Numbered from the stretch's first letter, positions 1-7,068 are shown. The stretch is DNA of 8,003 nucleotides from an uncultured Alistipes sp. (GCA_900769525.1 CAAGGY010000134.1:1-8003); one strand, 5' to 3'. Notes: a model not told the origin generated them from the letters alone. Translations and numbers: made by a program.

Positions 1-31
1 ACTCTTTCCCTACACGACGCTCTTCCGATCT
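1..31 (+). other. Illumina sequencing adapter (contamination at contig end)
   Basis: These 31 bases match the last 31 bases of the 33-nt Illumina TruSeq universal adapter / Read 1 primer, ending in the diagnostic GCTCTTCCGATCT. They are not genomic. The frame of the following nagB fragment stays open through the adapter and would read LFPYTTLFRS, a peptide typical of untrimmed adapter, so an automatic gene caller may attach these ten false residues to NagB. Genomic sequence starts at 32, where the reading enters a conserved part of NagB in the correct frame. Confidence 0.98.
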
Positions 32-598
32 GAGTACATTGGTCTTCCTGAGGATCATCCTGAGAGCTACCACTCTTTCATGTGGAACAACTTCTTCTCG
101 CACATCGACATCAACCCCGAGAACGTACACATCCTCAATGGCAATGCCGAGGACCTCGTGGCCGAGTGCGAGGCCTATGAGGCCGCTATCGTGGAGGCTG
201 GTGGCATCGACCTCTTTATGGGTGGTGTTGGCGAGGATGGCCATATCGCCTTCAACGAGCCATTCTCATCGCTTCAGTCACGCACACGCATTAAGACGCT
301 CACGCCCGACACCATCGCCGTGAACTCACGCTTCTTCGGTGGCGACACATCGAAGGTGCCTACACAGGCTCTCACCGTGGGTGTTGCAACAATCCTCTCA
401 GCACGCAAGGTTATGATTCTGGCCACAGGCCCTAAGAAGGCACGTGCCCTACGCCACGCCATCGAGGGTAGCTACAACCATCAGTGGACACTCTCTGCGC
501 TCCAGACACACCCAGCAGGCATCATAGTATGCGACGACCCTGCGGCAGAGGAGCTTAAAGTATCGACATACCGCTACTTCAAGAATATCGAGAAGTAG
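32..598 (+). CDS. nagB: glucosamine-6-phosphate deaminase, 5'-truncated at the contig end
   Basis: NagB converts glucosamine 6-phosphate to fructose 6-phosphate and ammonia in the cytoplasm, feeding amino sugars into glycolysis. The fragment encodes 188 residues and begins EYIGLPEDHPESY, which aligns with E. coli NagB from Glu73, directly after catalytic Asp72; about 70 N-terminal residues are therefore lost at the contig edge, not by mutation. The catalytic block GGVGEDGHIAFNEP is intact at 215-259; its Asp (236-238), His and Glu correspond to E. coli Asp141, His143 and Glu148. SRTRIKTLT, NSRFF and ALTVGV, typical of the family, follow, and the protein ends close to the usual C-terminus at a TAG stop, so it is the short single-domain form. 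The Met at 80 is internal and not a start. uvrB begins 16 nt downstream, so the two are probably co-transcribed. Confidence 0.96.
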   Translation, partial: EYIGLPEDHPESYHSFMWNNFFSHIDINPENVHILNGNAEDLVAECEAYEAAIVEAGGIDLFMGGVGEDGHIAFNEPFSSLQSRTRIKTLTPDTIAVNSRFFGGDTSKVPTQALTVGVATILSARKVMILATGPKKARALRHAIEGSYNHQWTLSALQTHPAGIIVCDDPAAEELKVSTYRYFKNIEK

Positions 599-614
599 CC
601 AACAGTGTGCAGCT

Positions 615-2648
615 ATGGGGTTTAAGTTAGTCGCAGACTATCAACCTACGGGCGACCAACCCGAGGCCATCGACGAGCTGGTGAGTGCCATCGAGAGTGG
701 CACTCCACACAGCACGTTGCTCGGCGTGACAGGCTCGGGCAAGACCTTCACAATGGCCAACATCATAGCACGCACAAACCGAGCAACGCTGGTGCTCAGC
801 CACAACAAGACCCTCGCAGCACAGCTCTACAACGAGTTCAGAAACTTCTTCCCCGAAAACGCCGTAGAGTACTTCGTATCGTACTACGACTACTACCAGC
901 CCGAGGCCTACATCCCCACAACCGACACATACATCGAAAAGGACCTCTCGATAGACGAAAACATTGAACGTCTGCGACTTAAGACCGTATCATCGCTACT
1001 CTCTGGACGCAACGACGTTATCGTTGTATCGAGCGTATCGTGCATCTATGGCTGTGGCAATCCAGATGATTTTCACGCCTCGGCAGTAGAGTTAAAGGTG
1101 GGTCAGGTGATACCTCGCCGCACTCTACTCCTCAAGCTCGTTGGTGCGCTATACACACGCACAGAGCTGGAGCTTAGGCCCGCAACCTTCCGCATCACTG
1201 GCGAGACAATAGATATCATGGCGGCCTTTGGCGAGTTTGGCAACCAGTGTTTTCGCATCACATTCTTCGACGACGAGGTGGAGAGCATCCACAGCATCGA
1301 CGCCACCACAGGCCAGAAACTTGCCTCGCTGGATAGGGTTGTACTCTACCCAACAAACCTCTTTGTGACCACCCAAGACCGCATAAATAAAGCTATATCA
1401 CTTATTTACAGCGACCTCGGCAAACAGATTAAATTCTTCGAAGATGAGGGCAGAGAGGGTGAGGCACAGCGCATCAAGCAGCGTGTGGAGTACGACCTCG
1501 AGATGATTAAGGAGCTGGGCTACTGCACTGGCATCGAGAACTACTCACGCTACTTCGATGGCCGTGAGGCTGGCACACGTCCCTTCTGCCTTTTAGACTT
1601 TTTCCCCAAAGATTTTATAACCATCATCGACGAGAGCCATGCCACAATCCCGCAGCTTAATGGTATGTATGGAGGAGATCGTGCCCGTAAGGAGAACCTC
1701 GTGGAGTATGGCTACCGTCTACCCGCAGCCAAGGACAATAGACCGCTCAGATTCCATGAGTTTGAGGCTCTAACGCCACAGAAGATATACGTCAGCGCCA
1801 CCCCTGCAGATTATGAGCTTAACAAGTGTAAAGGCATTGTCACCGAGCAGTTGGTGCGCCCGACACTAATCCCCGACCCATATATCGACATACGTGGCAC
1901 AGAGGGGCAGATTGACGACCTACTCGAGGAGATAAACTACGAGACACGCCAGGGCAATAAGGTGCTTGTCACCACACTCACAAAGCGCATGGCCGAGGAG
2001 ATATCGCAATACTTCGAACGTATAGGCATACGCAACAGCTACATACACTGCGACGTAGAGACGCTCGACCGTGTGCAGGTGCTCGACAACCTACGTGACG
2101 ACATCATCGACGTCATCGTGGGTGTAAACCTACTACGAGAGGGCCTCGACCTCCCCGAGGTGTCGCTGGTAGCCATATTCGATGCAGACAAAGAGGGATT
2201 TCTGCGCAATGCACGAGCACTCACGCAGATGGCTGGACGTGCTGCACGCCACGTCGATGGCCGTGTGATAATGTATGGCGACAAGATAAGCCCCTCGATG
2301 CTCAAAACCATTATTGACACAAACCACCACCGTGAAAAGCAGGTGGCCTACAACGTCAAGAATCACCTACTACCACGCCAGGCACAAAAGAGCGGCACGG
2401 GACAGAGCGCACTGCTCAGCGAACGTGAGGAGCTGAGGCCCACAAACATGAGTGCATACCCTATAACAGAGGACCACTATGCTCCTATTGCTGCCGAGCC
2501 AAGTAGCTCATACTCAACACCAGTGAGCATAAAGGAGCAGATAGAGAAGTTGCGTAAGGAGATGTTTAATGCAGCTAAATCGCTCGACTATCTCGCCGCA
2601 GCACGCCTCCGTGACCAGATAAAGGAGCTTGAGAAACTCCTCAAATAG
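615..2648 (+). CDS. uvrB: UvrABC system protein B (excinuclease subunit B)
   Basis: UvrB is the damage-verifying, ATP-dependent core of nucleotide excision repair; it is loaded by UvrA and recruits the nuclease UvrC. The 677 residues are full length (E. coli 673). Visible in order: GDQPEAI near the N-terminus; Walker A GVTGSGKT (37-44); the damage-probing beta-hairpin with YYDYYQPEAY (90-99) and its tyrosines; helicase motif II DESH (339-342); IYVSATP (391-397); VTTLTKRMAE (452-461); GVNLLREGLDLPEVSL (503-518); the motif VI region QMAGRAARH (538-546); and a C-terminal UVR motif (about 639-676) that contacts UvrC. The start at 615 gives MGFKLVADYQPTGDQPEAI, matching the family N-terminus. Small departures are His after GRAAR, usually Asn, and a divergent stretch at about 570-635 before the UVR domain. 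No ribosome site of the Shine-Dalgarno type is seen. It follows nagB by 16 nt with no room for a separate promoter outside nagB. Confidence 0.98.
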   Translation: MGFKLVADYQPTGDQPEAIDELVSAIESGTPHSTLLGVTGSGKTFTMANIIARTNRATLVLSHNKTLAAQLYNEFRNFFPENAVEYFVSYYDYYQPEAYIPTTDTYIEKDLSIDENIERLRLKTVSSLLSGRNDVIVVSSVSCIYGCGNPDDFHASAVELKVGQVIPRRTLLLKLVGALYTRTELELRPATFRITGETIDIMAAFGEFGNQCFRITFFDDEVESIHSIDATTGQKLASLDRVVLYPTNLFVTTQDRINKAISLIYSDLGKQIKFFEDEGREGEAQRIKQRVEYDLEMIKELGYCTGIENYSRYFDGREAGTRPFCLLDFFPKDFITIIDESHATIPQLNGMYGGDRARKENLVEYGYRLPAAKDNRPLRFHEFEALTPQKIYVSATPADYELNKCKGIVTEQLVRPTLIPDPYIDIRGTEGQIDDLLEEINYETRQGNKVLVTTLTKRMAEEISQYFERIGIRNSYIHCDVETLDRVQVLDNLRDDIIDVIVGVNLLREGLDLPEVSLVAIFDADKEGFLRNARALTQMAGRAARHVDGRVIMYGDKISPSMLKTIIDTNHHREKQVAYNVKNHLLPRQAQKSGTGQSALLSEREELRPTNMSAYPITEDHYAPIAAEPSSSYSTPVSIKEQIEKLRKEMFNAAKSLDYLAAARLRDQIKELEKLLK

Positions 2649-2731
2649 CATAGCTATCAGTGAGTCGCCGACAACGACACTCATCGCTAATATCTCGCTG
2701 CATCCACTCCCTATTTAAAGATTTTTCTACA

Positions 2732-2766
2732 TTGACGCTACTTGTCAAAATAGAGTAGTTACTTTG
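2732..2766 (+). promoter_or_regulatory. possible Bacteroidota-type promoter for the small Cys4 protein
   Basis: TTACTTTG at 2759-2766 matches the Bacteroidota -7 consensus TAnnTTTG at five of the six fixed bases and is followed by C. An upstream TTG lies at 2732-2734, 24 nt away and just outside the usual 17-23 nt, so the -33 half is weak. If transcription starts about 5-7 nt after the -7 box, the RNA begins at or next to the ATG at 2775. This argues for the ATG at 2805 as the start. The rest of the uvrB-to-2775 gap shows no convincing terminator. Confidence 0.4.
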
Positions 2767-2804
2767 CACCCAGAATGAGTGATAAACCAAAAAAAACTAC
2801 TACT

Positions 2805-3017
2805 ATGAGCATTAACTACACGATAGATTGTCGCCACTGCGGAGGCCACAGCGACTACCAGCAGTACACCAACCCACGAACTATGCGCCACGACGACATA
2901 AATGCACTGATGCACGTCGACACGGAGTGTGCCATTCGCTGCCCAATATGTCGCTCAAAGCTAAACACTTCGGAGGCCGACTTCAAGGCCCAGGTTAAGA
3001 TTGCACACACGGCATAA
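2805..3017 (+). CDS. small cysteine-rich (Cys4 zinc-ribbon-like) protein, function unknown
   Basis: I do not recognise this family. From ATG 2805 the protein has 70 residues; an in-frame ATG at 2775 would add ten (MSDKPKKTTT). The later start is preferred because the likely -7 box ends at 2766, leaving almost no leader for 2775, while 2805 is preceded by an A-rich run as in other Bacteroidota leaders. The chain starts MSINYTIDCRHCGGH and has two CxxC knuckles (Cys9/Cys12 and Cys46/Cys49) about 33 residues apart, plus Cys42 and several His. CPIC in the second pair resembles a rubredoxin-like or zinc-ribbon knuckle, so one bound zinc is a reasonable inference. There is no signal peptide or membrane segment, so it is probably cytoplasmic. 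It stands alone between uvrB and the peroxidase gene, with promoter-like DNA on both sides. Codon use resembles that of the neighbours, which supports real coding. Confidence 0.72.
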   Translation: MSINYTIDCRHCGGHSDYQQYTNPRTMRHDDINALMHVDTECAIRCPICRSKLNTSEADFKAQVKIAHTA

Positions 3018-3057
3018 CAAATGCTTATAGTGCGATAGATAAAAAGTAAGAGAATGA

Positions 3058-3090
3058 TTGCTCGTATTACGAAAAAAAATCGTAACTTTG
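3058..3090 (+). promoter_or_regulatory. Bacteroidota-type promoter for bcp-recA with overlapping inverted repeat
   Basis: TAACTTTG at 3083-3090 is an exact match to the -7 consensus TAnnTTTG, and TTG at 3058-3060 lies 22 nt upstream, within the 17-23 nt range known for this phylum. Transcription would start near 3096-3098, giving a leader of about 20 nt that is A-rich before ATG 3119. Inside the spacer is an inverted repeat, TTACGA (3067-3072), seven A, TCGTAA (3080-3085), whose right arm covers the first three bases of the -7 box. That is where a repressor operator would sit, but the cognate protein is unknown. Confidence 0.62.
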
Positions 3091-3118
3091 AGACATAATA
3101 ATAAAATATAGAGCAGTT

Positions 3119-3586
3119 ATGATTAAGATAAATATTGGAGAGCAGATTCCACAATTTAGCAGCACAACAACCGAGGGCGCAACATTCACACTTGACAACC
3201 TCAAGGGTAGCCCAACAATCCTCTACTTCTACCCCAAGGACAACACATCGGGATGTACGCTTGAGGCCAAGAGCCTGCGTGATGGCAAGGATGAGCTATT
3301 AAAGCGTGGCTACAAGATTGTTGGCGTGAGCCCCGACTCAGTGAAGTCGCACCAGAACTTCTGCACAAAGCACGAGCTTAACTTCACGCTCCTTTCAGAC
3401 GCCGACCACTCATTATCAGAGGCTGTGGGCGTATGGCAACTCAAGAAGATGTGTGGCAGAGAGTATATGGGCATCGTGCGCACCACACTCCTTCTGGATG
3501 CCGAGGCACGTGTTACGCACATCATCTCGAAGGTCGACACTAAGGATTCGTACGGCCAGATTATCAAGCTCTTAGACAAGGAATAA
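3119..3586 (+). CDS. bcp: thioredoxin-dependent thiol peroxidase, BCP/PrxQ family
   Basis: Members of this peroxiredoxin class reduce H2O2 and organic hydroperoxides using a peroxidatic cysteine recycled by thioredoxin in the cytoplasm. The 155-residue length is typical. YFYPKDNTSGCTLEA contains the TxxC active site: Thr43 and peroxidatic Cys46, with the conserved Arg121 in VRTTLLLD and LLSDADH at 91-97. The resolving Cys normally five residues after the peroxidatic one (as in E. coli BCP) is replaced by Lys51. Two other cysteines exist, Cys82 in HQNFCTKHEL and Cys112 in KKMCGRE. Cys82 lies 36 residues after Cys46, the same separation as the Cys47/Cys83 pair reported for Xylella PrxQ, so it probably forms the disulfide here. 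The gene has its own promoter and ends 19 nt before recA, so peroxide defence and recombination are likely co-expressed. Confidence 0.95.
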   Translation: MIKINIGEQIPQFSSTTTEGATFTLDNLKGSPTILYFYPKDNTSGCTLEAKSLRDGKDELLKRGYKIVGVSPDSVKSHQNFCTKHELNFTLLSDADHSLSEAVGVWQLKKMCGREYMGIVRTTLLLDAEARVTHIISKVDTKDSYGQIIKLLDKE

Positions 3587-3605
3587 AGTAAAAAAAGAAT
3601 ATATT

Positions 3606-4622
3606 ATGGCAGAGAAAGTACAAGCAAATGCCGACAAGCTAAAGGTTTTGTCGGCCGTGATGGACAAAATTGAGAAGGACTTCGGCAAGGGCTCGATTAT
3701 GCGTATGTCGAGCGAGTCGGTAACCGATGTTCCTGTAATCCCCACAGGCTCAATCACTCTCGACATTGCGTTGGGCGTAGGTGGCTATCCTAAGGGCCGT
3801 GTAATCGAAATCTATGGTCCTGAGTCATCAGGTAAGACAACCCTTGCTATCCACGCCATTGCAGAGGCTCAGAAGGCGGGTGGTATCGCAGCATTCATCG
3901 ACGCAGAGCACGCCTTCGACAGCTACTATGCACAGAAGCTCGGCGTAGACGTAGACAACCTCCTCGTGTCGCAGCCCGACAACGGCGAGCAGGCACTCGA
4001 GATTGCAGATACGTTGATTCGCTCAAGCGCCATCGACATCATCGTCATCGACTCAGTAGCTGCCCTCACACCTAAGGCCGAGATCGAGGGCGAGATGGGT
4101 GACTCGAAGATGGGCCTTCAGGCACGTCTTATGTCGCAGGCACTGCGTAAGCTCACAGCCTCAATATCAAAGACTAAGACCGTTTGTATCTTTATTAACC
4201 AGCTACGTGACAAGATTGGCGTGGTATATGGTAATCCAGAGACTACAACAGGTGGTAATGCCCTCAAGTTCTACGCCAGCGTGCGTATCGACATCCGTCG
4301 CACATCGGTAATCAAGGATGGCGAGGAGCAGCTCGGTACACGCACCAAGGTCAAGGTTGTGAAGAACAAGGTGGCACCTCCATTCAAGAAGGCGGAGTTC
4401 GACATCATGTTCGGCGAGGGTATCTCAAAGCTTGGCGAGATTATCGACCTCGGCGTTGAGTTTGAGATTATCCGCAAGTCGGGTTCGTGGTTCTCGTATG
4501 GCGACCGCAAGATTGGCCAGGGCCGTGACTCTGTCAAAGAGGTGCTCCGTGCAGAGCCAGCACTCATGGAGGAGATTGAGCTCCGTGTGCGTCAGGCTAT
4601 GAGCGAGGCCCACGAGAAGTAG
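3606..4622 (+). CDS. recA: recombinase RecA
   Basis: RecA forms ATP-dependent filaments on single-stranded DNA, drives strand exchange and, in bacteria with LexA, triggers repressor self-cleavage. The 338 residues show an N-terminal oligomerisation helix region (about 10-35), Walker A GPESSGKT (71-78), AEHAFD with the catalytic Glu101, Walker B IIVIDS (145-150), the L1 loop region EGEMGDSKMG (161-170), INQLRDKIG and loop L2 with NPETTTGGNALKFYAS (210-225), and the C-terminal domain with SYGDRKIGQGRD. AEHAFD, instead of the AEHALD of proteobacteria, is common in Bacteroidota. The protein ends EAHEK and lacks the long acidic tail of E. coli RecA. The start at 3606 gives the expected MAEKVQANADKLKVL and sits behind an A-rich stretch, 19 nt after bcp. 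There is no promoter-sized gap, so recA is probably read from the bcp promoter. A long hairpin follows 23 nt after the stop. Confidence 0.99.
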   Translation: MAEKVQANADKLKVLSAVMDKIEKDFGKGSIMRMSSESVTDVPVIPTGSITLDIALGVGGYPKGRVIEIYGPESSGKTTLAIHAIAEAQKAGGIAAFIDAEHAFDSYYAQKLGVDVDNLLVSQPDNGEQALEIADTLIRSSAIDIIVIDSVAALTPKAEIEGEMGDSKMGLQARLMSQALRKLTASISKTKTVCIFINQLRDKIGVVYGNPETTTGGNALKFYASVRIDIRRTSVIKDGEEQLGTRTKVKVVKNKVAPPFKKAEFDIMFGEGISKLGEIIDLGVEFEIIRKSGSWFSYGDRKIGQGRDSVKEVLRAEPALMEEIELRVRQAMSEAHEK

Positions 4623-4645
4623 AGTAAAAAAATATAAACTATTGA

Positions 4646-4682
4646 CCAAAACACGGCTATCGCCACGATAGTCGTGCTTTGG
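4646..4682 (+). other. long imperfect hairpin between recA and rel
   Basis: CACGGCTATCG (4652-4662) pairs with CGATAGTCGTG (4666-4676) over 11 bp with one G-U pair and a CCA loop. After a single A-C mismatch (4651/4677), CCAAA (4646-4650) pairs with TTTGG (4678-4682), giving 16 pairs in 37 nt. No U-run follows on the + strand, so a classic intrinsic terminator for recA is doubtful. It could instead be a processing or attenuation element in the leader of rel, or a protein-binding site. A GTG in frame with rel (4674) lies inside the stem and is unlikely to be a start; the ATG at 4701 is 18 nt beyond the hairpin. Confidence 0.7.
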
Positions 4683-4700
4683 CATATAAATCATCGAGTT

Positions 4701-6956
4701 ATGGAGTATACGCCGCAAGATGAGATAGTCATAGAGCAGAAGTGGCAAGAGCTTGTCGAGGCTTGTCGTAAGGCCAAGATATGCAAGCGTGATGACGATT
4801 GGCAGTTCATAAAGCGAGCCTACTTCCTGGCCAAAGAGGCCCACAAGGGTGTGCGTCGTCGTTCGGGCGAGCCATATATCATCCACCCTATCGAGGTGGC
4901 CCTTATCGCTGTGCGCGAGATTGGCCTGGGCAAGAAGTCGGTTGTCGCAGCACTCCTTCACGACGTGGTCGAAGATACCGACTACACCGTCGAGGATATA
5001 GCACGTATCTTCTCACCCAAGATAGCCTCAATGGTCGATGGCCTCACGAAGATGGCCGGCGTGTTCAACTCCAAGAGCTCAGAGCAGGCAGAGTATTTCC
5101 GCAAGGTGCTTCTCACGCTCTCGGACGACGTGCGTGTTATAATCATCAAAATCGCCGACCGCCTGCACAATATGCGTACGCTGGGTGCTATGCCCCGCAA
5201 CAAGCAGATAAAGATAACGAGCGAGACTATATACCTATTCGTACCTCTGGCCTATCGTCTTGGCCTACACGCCATTAAGAGCGAAATGGAGGACTTGTGT
5301 ATGAAGTATCGCTTTCCTGAGGAGTACGAGCAGATACGCCGCAAAATAGAGGAGACAGAGCCTGAGCGCCAGCAATACATCGAGCGTTTCATGGCCCCAA
5401 TCAAAGAGGTGCTCGACCGCAACAACTTCCAATACAAGATGAAGGCTCGAGTCAAGAGTATCTACTCCATCTGGAACAAGATGCGCCGCAAGGAGATACC
5501 CTTTGAGGAGGTCTACGACCTCTTCGCCATTCGCATTGTCTTCAAGACGCTCCCCTTCCCCTCGGAGAAGACGCAGTGCTGGCAGGTCTACTCATGCGTC
5601 ACAGATATCTACACACCCAAGCCCGACCGTCTGCGAGATTGGATATCAATACCCAAGAGCAACGGCTACGAAGCCCTTCACTCAACCGTAATGGGCCCTG
5701 ATGGCATTTGGGTAGAGGTGCAGGTGCGCACCGAGCGCATGGATGACATCGCAGAGCGAGGTTTTGCAGCCCACTGGAAGTATAAGCACGCCTCGATAAC
5801 TCAGGAGGAGGATGGCCTCGACAAGTGGCTTAGGAAGGTGCGTGAGGCACTGAGCAGCAACACGGAGAATGCCCACGAGTTCCTCGACAACTTCAAACTC
5901 TCGCTCTACAAGACCGACGTCGTGGTGTTCACACCTAAGGGTGAGCCTCAGACACTGCCCTACGGAGCCTCGGTGCTCGACTTTGCATACGAGATTCACA
6001 CCAACATAGGCAACCACGCCATAGGTGCAAAGATAAACCACCGCATAGCACCGGTCAACACTCGCCTAAATAGTGGCGACCAGATAGAGGTTATCACGGC
6101 CGAAAGCGCACGTCCCAAGGCCGAGTGGCTCGACATGGTGGTTACGAGCAAGGCACGCCAAGCAATACAGGACTTCCTAAAGGGCGAGCAGCAGAACAAC
6201 GTTGAGAATGGCATGCAGATACTCGCCGAGCACCTTGCAAAGTACAACGTAATGCTTAGTGGCCGTGTGCTGCGCAAGCTTTTACCTGCCTACGACTGCA
6301 AGTATAAGGATGAGCTTTATAGCAAGATTGGCGCGGGAATCATCAAGCTCGACAACCTCGACAAGCTACTCAAGGAGAACACATCACGCAAGATTCTCAA
6401 GTTCTGGAAGGTGCTTTTGCCTGGTAGCGACGAGCAGGACAAGGAGCTCGATTTAGACCTCGACGACGAGGCTTCGTCGCTCGATGAGCAGGCGCTTGAG
6501 GAGGAGCCACAACACAAGGAGCACGACCAAGAGCCTATTATGGCGGAGTGCTGCGAGCCTATCCCGGGCGACAACGTTGTGGGTTATCGTGACCCGATAA
6601 CAGGGCGTGTAACGATTCATAAATCGACGTGCGATAAGCTTATCAGGTTAGCTGCTCAGCACGGCGAAAACATCATTCGTGACGAGATACGTTGGTCGCA
6701 ACAGAAGGCCGTGTCGTACCTCGCAACGCTTGAGATATATGGCATCGACCGCCCAGGAATCATCCTCGATTTGACGAAAGTTATCACAGCATACTTTAAC
6801 ATAAATATGCGAGCTATTAGCGTTCAGTCGCACGACGGAATATTCGAGGGTACACTGAGCCTCTACGTCAAGGACATCGAGAGCCTAAACCACCTATTGG
6901 AGAATATTCGCAAGGTAAAGGGCATTGAGCAGGTTAAGCGCACTCTCAACACTTAG
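4701..6956 (+). CDS. rel: bifunctional (p)ppGpp synthetase/hydrolase, Rel/SpoT type
   Basis: This long RelA/SpoT homologue makes and degrades the alarmone (p)ppGpp and so controls the stringent response. Of 751 residues: HD hydrolase domain with His62, the LLHDVVEDTD motif (His87, Asp88) and IADRLHNMRT (Asp153), all intact, so hydrolysis should work; synthetase domain with basic motif RVKSIYSIWNKM (250-261), DLFAIRIV (Asp273), PKSNGYEALH (Tyr323, His327) and VEVQVRT (Glu339). RxK at 250-252 is the basic version seen in bifunctional enzymes rather than RelA-only synthetases. A TGS domain follows (about 405-467), then a helical region, a very acidic linker (about 577-612), a Cys/His zinc-finger-like segment (Cys617, Cys618, His640, Cys644) and a C-terminal ACT domain (about 670-748). 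ATG 4701 is chosen over an in-frame GTG at 4674, which is in a hairpin stem; MEYTPQDEIVIEQKWQELV is a plausible N-terminus, and GAGTTATGG around the ATG is repeated at the HIT gene start. No TAnnTTTG box was found just upstream, so it may share the recA transcript. Confidence 0.97.
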   Translation: MEYTPQDEIVIEQKWQELVEACRKAKICKRDDDWQFIKRAYFLAKEAHKGVRRRSGEPYIIHPIEVALIAVREIGLGKKSVVAALLHDVVEDTDYTVEDIARIFSPKIASMVDGLTKMAGVFNSKSSEQAEYFRKVLLTLSDDVRVIIIKIADRLHNMRTLGAMPRNKQIKITSETIYLFVPLAYRLGLHAIKSEMEDLCMKYRFPEEYEQIRRKIEETEPERQQYIERFMAPIKEVLDRNNFQYKMKARVKSIYSIWNKMRRKEIPFEEVYDLFAIRIVFKTLPFPSEKTQCWQVYSCVTDIYTPKPDRLRDWISIPKSNGYEALHSTVMGPDGIWVEVQVRTERMDDIAERGFAAHWKYKHASITQEEDGLDKWLRKVREALSSNTENAHEFLDNFKLSLYKTDVVVFTPKGEPQTLPYGASVLDFAYEIHTNIGNHAIGAKINHRIAPVNTRLNSGDQIEVITAESARPKAEWLDMVVTSKARQAIQDFLKGEQQNNVENGMQILAEHLAKYNVMLSGRVLRKLLPAYDCKYKDELYSKIGAGIIKLDNLDKLLKENTSRKILKFWKVLLPGSDEQDKELDLDLDDEASSLDEQALEEEPQHKEHDQEPIMAECCEPIPGDNVVGYRDPITGRVTIHKSTCDKLIRLAAQHGENIIRDEIRWSQQKAVSYLATLEIYGIDRPGIILDLTKVITAYFNINMRAISVQSHDGIFEGTLSLYVKDIESLNHLLENIRKVKGIEQVKRTLNT

Positions 6957-7068
6957 CCTAAATAGAGAGTGCCTAAGAGCACTAAGCAGGGTAATAATTG
7001 ACACAAATAGGCAAGCAGAAAAGATATACGAAAATAGAGTAATTTTAAACTAAAAGAGAAAAAGAGTT

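Noticed and set aside
39..323. 94-residue open frame on the + strand overlapping nagB
   Set aside because: It is out of frame with nagB, which is unmistakable over the same bases; its Ser/Arg/Thr-rich translation is typical of a shadow frame.
2655..2695. Terminator hairpin after uvrB (TGAGT with ACTCA)
   Set aside because: The pairing is interrupted and is followed by ATCGCTAATATC rather than a T-run; too weak to call.
4674..4700. GTG at 4674 as the start of rel
   Set aside because: It lies inside a stable hairpin stem, and an ATG at 4701 with the same GAGTTATGG context as the HIT gene gives a natural N-terminus.
4425..4961. 178-residue open frame on the - strand spanning the end of recA and start of rel
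   Set aside because: It lies opposite two strongly conserved genes, has no recognisable domain, and crosses the hairpin; long antisense frames are common in this codon usage.
4799..5278. 159-residue + strand frame inside rel
   Set aside because: It is fully inside the conserved HD domain coding region in another frame and its product is low-complexity Arg/Gly/Ser-rich.
2747..7041. AAAATAGAGTA shared by the leaders at 2747-2757 and 7031-7041
   Set aside because: An A-rich 11-mer occurring twice is not convincing as a common control element, and the bases that follow differ.
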